Of a DNA stretch of 64,000 nucleotides, positions 54,154 through 62,191 are shown in pieces; position 1 is the stretch's first letter; each line of letters opens with the position of its first letter. The notes below the pieces were generated by a model. The model was not told the origin of the DNA. It searched no databases and saw only the letters and a list, made by a program, of their open reading frames with translations. A program made the translations under genes and the position numbers. Location of the stretch: positions 1 through 64,000 of the forward strand of contig NZ_LHPC01000015.1 of the NCBI RefSeq assembly GCF_001297125.1, read 5' to 3'. The stretch comes from Pseudomonas sp. RIT-PI-q. Lineage in GTDB: Bacteria > Pseudomonadota > Gammaproteobacteria > Pseudomonadales > Pseudomonadaceae.

Positions 54154-54244
54154 TTTCGTTACTTAAAACCCATCGCGTCACACCCTGCCTTCGACCGAAA
54201 GCCTGGTTACTCCACGGCTAGTATTTTTTATATTGCTTTTTTTG

Positions 54245-54265
54245 TTAGCTACTTTTATAAGCTTT
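54245..54265. promoter_or_regulatory. MarR regulon operator, site 8 (DUF2848 gene)
   Basis: TTAGCT-N9-AGCTTT with AGCT at 54247 and 54260 and a weaker TGCT at 54234, the third half-site at 13 bases. Located 82 bases upstream of the DUF2848 ATG. Confidence 0.75.
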
Positions 54266-54346
54266 AAGTAAGCGGTGACACATCAGCCCGAATCTCGACA
54301 GAGAACGGCCCGCCCTGCATTCACTGACAAAAAGAGAGACCACACA

Positions 54347-55027
54347 ATGACAGCACTGACCTTCAACTGCGTCTCCAGAACCGGCGTTGAGCTCCGTGAG
54401 TTTCACATCAACGATGTGATCATTGCGGGCTGGACAGGTCGCGATCGCGGCGCGGTCGAGGCGCATATCGTCGAACTGGAGGAACTGGGCGTGAAGCGCC
54501 CCGCTACCATTCCGTCGTATTACTTCGTCACCGACGACCGCCTGACCCAGCGCGAGAGCATTCAAGTGCTGGGCTACGAATCCTCCGGCGAAATCGAGTT
54601 TTTTTTGCTGAATGACGGCGAACGACTGTGGGTCGGCCTTGGGTCCGATCACACGGACCGCAAGGTCGAGGCTTACGACATCACAGTGTCCAAGCAGATA
54701 TGCAGCAAACCCGTTGGCCGCACACTCTGGCCATTGGACGAAGTGCGGGAGCACTGGGATCAGCTGGAATTGCGCTCGTGGAGTAACGACAGCGGAGCCG
54801 CCGTTCTGTATCAGGAAGGCAAAGTCACCACGATGCTGGAACCAGAAGCCCTACTGGAACGTTTCGCGGCAACGTGCGGGACAACCTTCGAGCCGGGCAT
54901 GTTGATGTTCTGCGGAACCCTGGCAGCCATCGGCGGCATTCGCTACACGAGTCACCTGACCCTGGAGCTGAGAGACCCTTTGCTCGATCGCAGCATCCGA
55001 TTCAGCTACCAAATGGAGAATATCTGA
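54347..55027 (+). CDS. DUF2848-family protein, probable hydrolase-like enzyme
   Basis: A 226-residue soluble protein recognised as DUF2848: IAGWTGRDRGAVEAHIVELEELGVKRPATIPSYYFVTDDRLTQ, HTDRKVEAYDITVSKQICSKPVGRTLWPLDEVREHWDQLELRSW and MLMFCGTLAAIGGIRYTSHLTLELRDPLLDR. The family has an FAA-hydrolase-like look and no proven reaction known to me. ATG 54347 is the start of the conserved part. Divergent from the IscS-like gene, with its own MarR operator, so it likely acts in the same pathway. Confidence 0.8.
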   Translation: MTALTFNCVSRTGVELREFHINDVIIAGWTGRDRGAVEAHIVELEELGVKRPATIPSYYFVTDDRLTQRESIQVLGYESSGEIEFFLLNDGERLWVGLGSDHTDRKVEAYDITVSKQICSKPVGRTLWPLDEVREHWDQLELRSWSNDSGAAVLYQEGKVTTMLEPEALLERFAATCGTTFEPGMLMFCGTLAAIGGIRYTSHLTLELRDPLLDRSIRFSYQMENI

Positions 55028-55091
55028 CCTGTCGCGCGGCCTGACTTCGATTCAGTGCCGCGCCATTTCCCAAATCTGCGAGGAGTTCTCA

Positions 55092-55442
55092 ATGTCCAGA
55101 GTGAGCTGGCATTTGGCGCCGCTACAAACGTTATGGTTTTTCGAAGCCGTCGCTCGCACAAAAAGCTTCACGCGCGCCGCTGAAGAATTACGCGTGACCC
55201 AAAGTGCAGTCAGTAAACAAGTCAGTCGCTTCGAGGACTACCTCAATGCCCCTCTGTTCATTCGTGGACCTGGTGCCATAGAGCTGACCAGCACTGGGGA
55301 ACTGCTCATTGGCTGCGTCGGCTCTTTCCTCCGCTCGTTTGATCGGGCGCTGATTACTGTGCATGAGCAGCAAGCACAATTTGAGCAGCCACGAATACCC
55401 TGTAGCAGCCGAAGGCTGCGTTCGGCTGCGCAGCAGTCGTGA
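55092..55442 (+). pseudogene. Truncated LysR-type regulator
   Basis: Only the first ~100 residues remain: LAPLQTLWFFEAVARTKSFTRAAEELRVTQSAVSKQVSRFEDYLNAPLFIRG is a full HTH (GcvA-like), then part of the linker helix. From 55399 the frame enters a REPIN and reads 14 unrelated residues to a stop. The effector domain (about 200 residues) is missing and the next gene starts on the other side of the REPIN, so the 3' part was deleted. Possibly the former second regulator of the 45-55 kb cluster. It could still make a DNA-binding fragment. Confidence 0.8.
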
Positions 55443-55532
55443 AATCAGAAAATGCGGTGCTTCAGGATGACCTCGTGCTCAGGGTTTACGACTGCTGCGC
55501 AGCCGAACGCAGCCTTCGGCAGCTGCTACAGG
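55399..55532. repeat. REPIN at the end of the truncated LysR gene
   Basis: CCTGTAGCAGCCGAAGGCTG with its inverse at 55513-55532. The arms are a subtype of the TGTAGCAGC family. It joins the broken LysR frame directly to the 3' end of mug. Confidence 0.9.
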
Positions 55533-55538
55533 GTCGCG

Positions 55539-56072
55539 TTATGGCTTAGACCTGGCGGCTAAACAGAGTTGGCGGTACGCAGCCACCAATTGGTCAAGCG
55601 TAAACGCGCGATTTCGCCCGCTGGGATTGGGCAGGATCCATACCGCGGCATTGCCGAAGGTCTTCGGTTGAAGCCCCCACGCAATGTCTCGCTGGCCGGA
55701 CAGCGCGCAATACGCGGCCTTACCGAGAAACGCCACGTAACGTGGCGCATAGCGCTCGATCTTTTGTTCAAAATCCGCGGCGGCCGCGGTGAATTCATGT
55801 AACGACAGCTGATCCGCGCGCGCCGTAGGCCGTTCAACCACGGCGGTTAATCCACACTGATACTGCAAAATCGTCCGATCGTTTTCCGGGCGCACCTCCT
55901 CCGGTGTGAAACCGGCTAGATGGAGCGTGCGCCAGAAGCGATTGCCCCGACCCGCAAAATGATGCCCTTGGGCAGCGGCCATCACGCCTGGGTTGATCCC
56001 ACAGAAAATCACGGCGAGATGTTCAGCGAGAATATCTTCGAGTCGTTCGCCCACCATCACCTCATCCGCCAC
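55539..56072 (-). CDS. mug: G/U mismatch-specific DNA glycosylase Mug
   Basis: A DNA-repair enzyme that removes uracil or ethenocytosine from G:U and G:T-like mismatches. About 172-177 residues: AVIFCGINPGVMAAAQGHHFAGRGNRFW is the active-site motif (GINPG with the catalytic Asn), and LPNPSGRNRAFT the minor-groove wedge. Starts are ambiguous (GTG 56072, GTG 56060, ATG 56057); 56072 overlaps the upstream TetR stop. Same-strand coupling to TetR is likely accidental. Confidence 0.88.
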   Translation of the reverse strand: MADEVMVGERLEDILAEHLAVIFCGINPGVMAAAQGHHFAGRGNRFWRTLHLAGFTPEEVRPENDRTILQYQCGLTAVVERPTARADQLSLHEFTAAAADFEQKIERYAPRYVAFLGKAAYCALSGQRDIAWGLQPKTFGNAAVWILPNPSGRNRAFTLDQLVAAYRQLCLAARSKP

Positions 56073-56688
56073 AGATCACGCTGACTGCATTGCGTGCAAG
56101 CTCCGTCAACTCTGTGCGGGATTTGCCCGCCCGCGCACGAATCGAAATGCTGTGCAGCAGCGATGAGGCGAGTACGGCAAGGGCGGCAGCATCGACGTCG
56201 CTTTTCAGCTCGCCGGATTCCATAGCCTTGCGCAGACGAGTTTCCAAACTGGCGTCGAGTCTGCTCAGCCGATCCGCAAGAACGTCGCGTATTTCAGCGT
56301 CCTCGACCGCTTCGGTTGTCGCCGTGCCGATTGCAAAACAGCCACGGGGTTGGCTATCGCCCGAGAAGTAAATCGACAACTGCCCCTCATAAAACCGCGT
56401 CAGCGCCTCGCGCAATGTCAGCGCATCGTCTGTCAGCGCCTCGTCCATGGCTGCGGCGGCAAACTCCCAATACTGCTCAAGTGCCTTGAGATACAGCGCG
56501 TGTTTGTCACCGAATGCCGCATAGAGGCTGGGACGATTCATTCCGGCCGCCGTGGCGATGCTGTCCAGCGAAGCGCCGGAATAGCCGGTGCTCCAGAACA
56601 CACCAAGCGCTTGCTGCAGCGCTGTCTGCGGGTCATACGCACGAGGGCGGCCGCGGCCTTTGCCCTCTACAATCTTTTTTTGTGCCAT
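56062..56688 (-). CDS. TetR-family regulator of the adjacent efflux operon
   Basis: A 208-residue regulator: RPRAYDPQTALQQALGVFWSTGYSGASLDSIATAAGMNRPSLYAAFGDKHALYLKALEQ is a TetR HTH of the AcrR-like group, followed by a ligand domain. Divergent from the EmrA-like gene 246 bases away, so probable repressor of the pump. ATG 56688 preferred over TTG 56697. No clear palindrome was found between them. Confidence 0.87.
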   Translation of the reverse strand: MAQKKIVEGKGRGRPRAYDPQTALQQALGVFWSTGYSGASLDSIATAAGMNRPSLYAAFGDKHALYLKALEQYWEFAAAAMDEALTDDALTLREALTRFYEGQLSIYFSGDSQPRGCFAIGTATTEAVEDAEIRDVLADRLSRLDASLETRLRKAMESGELKSDVDAAALAVLASSLLHSISIRARAGKSRTELTELARNAVSVICGG

Positions 56689-56934
56689 GTCGTACAAAAT
56701 CCTTGAATGAAGGTGAGTGCAGGGATATTCTTACACCATCGCACAAAATTAGGGAACCAGAAGTTCCTGAATGTCAGGTTTGTTGAAGCGAAGCTCGAAC
56801 TGGGTATTGCGGCGACGAAACAGGTGCGGCGGAGCAACCCTCCCAACCGCTCACGGGTTTGCTTTCTCACAGCAATTATTAACGTCAGGGCCGCAGCTGT
56901 TAGCCCGATTTCCCGGTTAAAGGTGTATTCGATC

Positions 56935-58053
56935 ATGACTAAACAGTTCGACATCCCGGCTTCGCAGACCTTCGAGCAGCCAGTGCAGGTCAAAAAGCCG
57001 CTCAAAGAAAAGTTACGGCCCTTCCTGATGGTGGGCGTCCCTGCCCTCTTCGCCGCCGTGGGTTACGCCCACTACGTGGCAGGCGAGCCCTTCGTTACAA
57101 CCAACAACGCCTACGCCCGGGTAGCCAAAGCCTCGATCAACGCACGCATCTCCGGCCAAGTCGTCGAAATCGCGGTCGAGGACAACCAGCTGGTTCACAA
57201 AGGCCAGGTGCTGTTCCGGATCGACCCGAAGCCCTTCCAGATCGCGGTCAACCGTGCAGAAGCTCAATTGAGTGTGGCGCGACTGCGCATCGATGGCCTC
57301 AAGGCCAACTACCGCCAGCAGCAGGCTGAACTTCAATCGGCCAAAGAGTCAGTCGATTTCGACCAACGGGAATTTGCCCGGAAGAAAGCGCTGGTGGCCA
57401 CCGAGTTTGTTTCGCGCGCCATTTACGAACGCGCCGACACGGACCTTAAAATTTCACGGCAACGCATCGTCTCGATCGAACAACAGATCGCCAGCACGGT
57501 GGTTGCCTTGAACGGCAATCCGAACATCGAATCCGATAACCACCCGAGCGTTCGTGAGGCCAAGGCGCAGCTCGACGAAACCCGACTGTACCTTTCGTAC
57601 GCGACGGTCTATGCGCCGGATGACGGCATCGTGGCCAAGGTCGACGATTTGCAGGTTGGCAACTTCGTCAACAACGGTGCGCCCGCCTTCGCCCTGCTCT
57701 CCGATCGCGAAATCTGGGTGGAGGCCAACTTCCGCGAAACGGAAGTGACCCACATGCGCCCGGGCCAGGAAGCGACCGTCAGTATCGATACCTATCCTGA
57801 TCGCGTGTTCAAAGCCCACGTCACCAGCATGAGCCCCGGTGCCGGATCGGACTTCTCCCTGCTGCCACCGGAAAATGCCACCGGCAACTGGGTCAAGGTG
57901 GTTCAGCGAGTACCGGTTCGTCTCGAACTCGACGAGGCCGATCCTGCCCTGCCGCTGTTCTCGGGCACCAGCGCCACGGTCAAGGTCGATACCGGCTATC
58001 GCTCGCCTTGGTGGCACCCGCTCAAGGCGCTGTTGACCGCAGGTAACTTCTGA
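56935..58053 (+). CDS. HlyD/EmrA-family membrane fusion protein
   Basis: A 372-residue periplasmic adaptor. One N-terminal helix after a ~30-residue cytosolic tail (FLMVGVPALFAAVGYAHYVAG), TTNNAYARVAKASINARISGQVVEIAVEDNQLVHKGQVLFRID, coiled coil, then YATVYAPDDGIVAKVDDLQVGNFVNNG. Start ATG 56935 with AAAGGTG upstream; the frame extends to 56707 without homology. Its last base overlaps the EmrB-like start. Confidence 0.88.
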   Translation: MTKQFDIPASQTFEQPVQVKKPLKEKLRPFLMVGVPALFAAVGYAHYVAGEPFVTTNNAYARVAKASINARISGQVVEIAVEDNQLVHKGQVLFRIDPKPFQIAVNRAEAQLSVARLRIDGLKANYRQQQAELQSAKESVDFDQREFARKKALVATEFVSRAIYERADTDLKISRQRIVSIEQQIASTVVALNGNPNIESDNHPSVREAKAQLDETRLYLSYATVYAPDDGIVAKVDDLQVGNFVNNGAPAFALLSDREIWVEANFRETEVTHMRPGQEATVSIDTYPDRVFKAHVTSMSPGAGSDFSLLPPENATGNWVKVVQRVPVRLELDEADPALPLFSGTSATVKVDTGYRSPWWHPLKALLTAGNF

Positions 58054-59540
58054 TGAACGCCAACGCTGGAGGGACCTCTGCGGGCTCGCTCAGGTTCGCC
58101 GTTTTGCTCGCCACTTATATGCAGTCGGCGAACCTGCCTCTTCCGAACGCGGTACTCCGGTTGATCCAGGGCACCCTGTCGATGACTGACGACGAGGCGG
58201 GCTGGATTTTCACGGCGTACCTCGCGGCGAGCGCCATCACCATGCCCATTGCCCAATGGCTGGCCGGGCGCTATGGCGTGAAGCGGGTGTATCAAACCGC
58301 GCTGGCCTGCTTCGTCCTCGGTTTGCTGCTCGCGACGGTATCGACCACCTCGCTGGAGTTCATCGGCGCACGCATCATTCAAGGTCTCGCCAGTGGCGTA
58401 ATAGCGCCCCTTTCGATGGCGATTGCGATGGAGACATTGCCCGCTGAAAAGAAGATGAAATTTGGCGCGACCTGGACGGCCATCGTGCTCTTCGGCATCG
58501 TCAGCGGCCCGAGTATCGGTGGCTGGGTCGCCGAGCATTTCGACTGGCGCCCGATCTTCTACATCAGCCTGCCGTTGTCGGCGTACATCTTCCTGGTCGT
58601 GGCGCTGTTGCTGGGCGAGAAAAAGGCCGAGAAACCGCCGACGTTTGATTTCTTCGGCTTCGGCACCTTCACGCTGGGGCTGATCAGCTTGCAAATGCTC
58701 CTCGACCGCGGCGAACGCATGGACTGGTTTGCCTCGACCGAGATCTGCCTGGAAGCGATGGCCTGCGCACTGGGGCTCTACCTGTTCGCGGTGCACATGG
58801 CGACCCGCAAAGTGCACTTCGTCAACAAGAGTCTGTTCAAGGATCGCAACTTCGTGTTGTCGACGATCATTTTCTTCGCCGTCGGTTTCGTGTTGTTGTC
58901 GACCATGGCCCTGACGTCGCCGATGCTCGATGAGATTCTCGGCTACCCGCCGGACACCACCGGTTCCCTGACCATCCCGCGCGGTATTGGACTGGTCGGT
59001 GCGTTCCTGTTGATGAACCGTGTTCCGGAACGCTTCGACCGTCGGTTGTTCGTGGCGGCAGGCGTCGCGGTGGTGATTTACGCCAACTGGTTGATGCTCG
59101 GCTACTCGCCATTGATGGACTGGTGGCCCGTCGCGCTGGCGGGTGCCATCCAGGGGATCGGCATCGGCATGTTGATGCCGTCGCTGACCAAGGTGGCGTT
59201 CAGCACCCTCGACCCCAAGCTACGCCCGGAAGGCACCGGCCTGTTCAATCTGTCACGGGTCTACGGCAGCACCATCGGCGTTGCGATTGTGCAGATTTAC
59301 TTCTTCAACAACACGCAAGCGATGCACATGGCACTGGCCAGCCATGTGACGCCCTATAGCGTCGCCGCTCATTCCGCGACGGCCTCGATGTCCTTGCCAG
59401 CACTTGAAGGGCTTAACCACCTGATCACCCACCAGGCCGCTTTTATCGCCGTTGTCGACCAATTCAAGATTTTGATGGTGGCGATGCTGGTGGTGAGTCC
59501 GCTGGTGGTCTTTCTTCGCAAACCCGCACCGACCAACTAG
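58053..59540 (+). CDS. DHA2-family MFS drug transporter (EmrB-like)
   Basis: A 495-residue carrier with about fourteen helices: MTDDEAGWIFTAYLAASAITMPIAQWLAGRYGVKRVYQTALACFVLGLLLATVS is the DHA2 N-terminal region, and GARIIQGLASGVIAPLSMAIAMETLP matches helices 4-5, with GLFNLSRVYGSTIGVAIVQ near the end. Unlike canonical EmrB the N terminus is short. It exports drugs or metabolites with the adjacent adaptor and outer-membrane factor. Confidence 0.88.
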   Translation: MNANAGGTSAGSLRFAVLLATYMQSANLPLPNAVLRLIQGTLSMTDDEAGWIFTAYLAASAITMPIAQWLAGRYGVKRVYQTALACFVLGLLLATVSTTSLEFIGARIIQGLASGVIAPLSMAIAMETLPAEKKMKFGATWTAIVLFGIVSGPSIGGWVAEHFDWRPIFYISLPLSAYIFLVVALLLGEKKAEKPPTFDFFGFGTFTLGLISLQMLLDRGERMDWFASTEICLEAMACALGLYLFAVHMATRKVHFVNKSLFKDRNFVLSTIIFFAVGFVLLSTMALTSPMLDEILGYPPDTTGSLTIPRGIGLVGAFLLMNRVPERFDRRLFVAAGVAVVIYANWLMLGYSPLMDWWPVALAGAIQGIGIGMLMPSLTKVAFSTLDPKLRPEGTGLFNLSRVYGSTIGVAIVQIYFFNNTQAMHMALASHVTPYSVAAHSATASMSLPALEGLNHLITHQAAFIAVVDQFKILMVAMLVVSPLVVFLRKPAPTN

Positions 59541-59559
59541 TTATCGTGGAGTCTGCCCA

Positions 59560-61050
59560 ATGAAATCTTTAGCGCTGGTAATCAACAGATACCTGTTCCA
59601 AATGAAGGTCGGTGCGTTGTCGGCTCTTGTGTTTCTGTCCGCCTGTACCGTCGGCCCTGACTTTGAATCCCCCGCGGCAAGTATGTCGCAACACTATGAT
59701 CAACAGGCTGAACAGCGTCTTGGCCAGGGCGGCAACAAGCCCGGCGAGCAACGCATCAACCTTGGCAAAAAGGTCAACGGTGACTGGTGGACTGCGTTCC
59801 GCTCGCCGAAGCTCGACACGCTGGTACGTCGGGCAATCGATGGCAATCTCGAGCTGGTGGCTGCCGACGCAACCATCCGCCAGGCGGCCTCCTCCGTCGC
59901 CGCCGCCGAAGGTGCGCTGTATCCGCAGGTCGATTTTGGCGCGACAGCTGGCCGCCAACGGGTACACACTGCGAAAGAGCCTTCCATCTCCAATTTCTAT
60001 GCGATCGGGCCACGGGTCGGCTTCGACCTTGATGTGTTTGGCGGTAACAAGCGGCAGGTCGAACAACAGGAAGCCTTTACCGAACTTCAGACACATCGGT
60101 ACGAAGCAGCCTATCTGACCCTGACCGGCGATGTCGCGAGCCAGGCATTGTTGCTGGCTTCCGCCACCGCGCAGATGCAGGCCGTCGAAAAGCTGTTGGC
60201 CAATGATGCGAAGAACCTAGAACTGGTGCGCATGGCACACGCCAGTGGCACCACCACGCAGATCGACGTTTCGCTGGCCGAGACACGGCTCGCCCAGGAC
60301 CGCACGTTGTTGCCGCCCCTCGCCCAACAGCGTGATTCGGCACGGCATGCGCTGTCGATCCTGACCGGCAAAGGTCCTGGTGACTGGATCGCGCCGGACT
60401 TCGATCTTGCCGAGTTTGCCTTGCCGTCCAACGTGCCCGTCAGCCTGCCATCGGAAATGGCCCACGGTCGGCCGGACGTGTTGCAAGCAGAAGCCGAACT
60501 GCACATGGCCAGCGCCGCCGTGGGTGTCGCGACTGCGAACCTCTATCCCCGCGTAACGCTGTCCGCATCGCTTGCACAGGCCGCTTCCGGCAATGGCGGC
60601 GCCGCACTCTGGGGCTTCGCCGCCGGCGTTGCGGGTCCGATCTTCAATGGCGGAACGCTCAAGGCTGAACGCCAGGCCGCCGTCGAGGGCTATAACGCAA
60701 CACTCGCCGGCTACCAACAGACAGTGATCAGCTCGTTCGGTCAGGTCGCCGACACGTTGCAGGCGATCAACCATGACGCCGAGGAAAACCTCGCCCAGGA
60801 AGACGCGTTGCGGGCCGCCGAAACCAGTTTTCGCTTGAACCAGCAAGCCTTTGCCCAAGGGGCAAACAGCATTCTCCAGGTGCTGGAGGCGGAACGCGCT
60901 TATGAGCAGGCGCTGCTCGGTCAGATCCGAGTGAAGACCGCGCAGTATCTCGACACGGTGCGACTGTTCGTTGCACTCGGCGGGAACTCCGTCGGTGTCT
61001 TCGAGCAAAAAGTGGCCAGTCGCGAAGCGCACGCACCTACCTATCAATAG
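59560..61050 (+). CDS. NodT/OprM-family outer-membrane efflux lipoprotein
   Basis: A 496-residue outer-membrane factor: signal LSALVFLSAC (lipobox, Cys about 29) followed by TVGPDFESPAA, NGDWWTAFRSPKLDTLVRRAIDGNLELVAADATIRQA, and the two coiled-coil repeats of the TolC fold. Nineteen bases after the EmrB-like gene. Completes the tripartite pump. Confidence 0.9.
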   Translation: MKSLALVINRYLFQMKVGALSALVFLSACTVGPDFESPAASMSQHYDQQAEQRLGQGGNKPGEQRINLGKKVNGDWWTAFRSPKLDTLVRRAIDGNLELVAADATIRQAASSVAAAEGALYPQVDFGATAGRQRVHTAKEPSISNFYAIGPRVGFDLDVFGGNKRQVEQQEAFTELQTHRYEAAYLTLTGDVASQALLLASATAQMQAVEKLLANDAKNLELVRMAHASGTTTQIDVSLAETRLAQDRTLLPPLAQQRDSARHALSILTGKGPGDWIAPDFDLAEFALPSNVPVSLPSEMAHGRPDVLQAEAELHMASAAVGVATANLYPRVTLSASLAQAASGNGGAALWGFAAGVAGPIFNGGTLKAERQAAVEGYNATLAGYQQTVISSFGQVADTLQAINHDAEENLAQEDALRAAETSFRLNQQAFAQGANSILQVLEAERAYEQALLGQIRVKTAQYLDTVRLFVALGGNSVGVFEQKVASREAHAPTYQ

Positions 61051-61131
61051 CGCACCCGCGCGGTCATCAACACTTTTACGAGCAGCCACCTCCGCCGTTG
61101 CGGTGGTGGCCCCAGGCAATGGAGTAAAGAG

Positions 61132-62082
61132 ATGTCTTACGAACCGATTTTCGATGCACTTCGCGAAACCAGATTCACCCTTGCGCATGGCTCCGGTGAA
61201 ATGCCGGCAGTCGGCTTCGGCACCCTGTTCAAAGACCTGAGCGTGACCACTCAAGCGGTCAAACATGCACTGGAAACCGGCTTTCGCCATTTCGATTGTG
61301 CAGAGCGCTATCGCAACGAAGAAAGTGTCGGTGTGGCGTTCAAGGAGTTCCTGGAAACGGGCAAGGCCCGGCGAGAGGACCTGTTCATTACCACCAAACT
61401 GTGGAACACCAACCATCGTCCAGAGCGGGTTCTGCCGGCGTTCGAAGCCAGTTGCCGACGACTGCAGGTTGATTACATCGATTGCTACCTCATCCATACG
61501 CCGTTCGCCTTTGAAGCCGGCGACAACCAGGACCCACGGGATGCATTCGGCCATGTCATTTACGACTCGGGCGTCACGCTGATCGAAACCTGGAGAGCGC
61601 TTGAAGCCCTGGTGGATGAAGGCCGCTGCAAGTCCATCGGCTTGTCTGATATCACCCTGGCAACGTTAAAAGAAATCGTCGCTGTGGCCCGGATCAAACC
61701 CGCCGTTGTGCAAGTTGAATCCCACCCGTACTTGCCGGAATGGGAGCTGCTTGAGTTCTGTCAGCAACAGGGCATCGTCGTCCTGGCCTTTGCACCACTG
61801 GGCCATGGCATGGAACCGAATGTGCTGGAAGACGAAGTGATTACCGCAGTTGCCCGCCGTGTACAGAAGACGCCGGCACAAGTGGCATTGGCCTGGGCCG
61901 TGCAACGCGGCGTCGCGTTTTTGACCACCTCGGCCACACTGAGCCATATCCGCGAAAACTTTGATATTGCAACCCTGCCGCATCGGGCCATGCATGAAAT
62001 CCGCGAGGAGATCACCACTCGTATACGCTTCAACTCGGTGGTGGAAACCGGTGTACCGGGCTTCATCCCCAGGAAAAAGTAA
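61132..62082 (+). CDS. Aldo/keto reductase
   Basis: A 316-residue AKR with catalytic tetrad in FDCAERYRNE (Asp, Tyr), TTKLWN (Lys) and LIHTPF (His), and the NAD(P)-binding end LAWAVQRGVAFLTTSAT. It lies 81 bases after the outer-membrane factor and before the operon terminator, so is probably co-transcribed with the pump under TetR. It may detoxify a reactive carbonyl that induces the pump. Confidence 0.88.
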   Translation: MSYEPIFDALRETRFTLAHGSGEMPAVGFGTLFKDLSVTTQAVKHALETGFRHFDCAERYRNEESVGVAFKEFLETGKARREDLFITTKLWNTNHRPERVLPAFEASCRRLQVDYIDCYLIHTPFAFEAGDNQDPRDAFGHVIYDSGVTLIETWRALEALVDEGRCKSIGLSDITLATLKEIVAVARIKPAVVQVESHPYLPEWELLEFCQQQGIVVLAFAPLGHGMEPNVLEDEVITAVARRVQKTPAQVALAWAVQRGVAFLTTSATLSHIRENFDIATLPHRAMHEIREEITTRIRFNSVVETGVPGFIPRKK

Positions 62083-62095
62083 GGCACGACAAAGG

Positions 62096-62127
62096 GAGCG
62101 GCTTTAACAGAGCCGCTCTTTTTTTTG
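62096..62127 (+). terminator. Rho-independent terminator
   Basis: GAGCGGCT-TTAACAG-AGCCGCTC is a perfect 8-bp stem followed by a run of T bases. It ends the pump/aldo-keto reductase operon. Confidence 0.9.
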
Positions 62128-62191
62128 GTCACAAGAATCTTTCTTCAGGCCAGCCCCTATAATTTTTGACTTCCCCCCTGAGGTGAAAACG

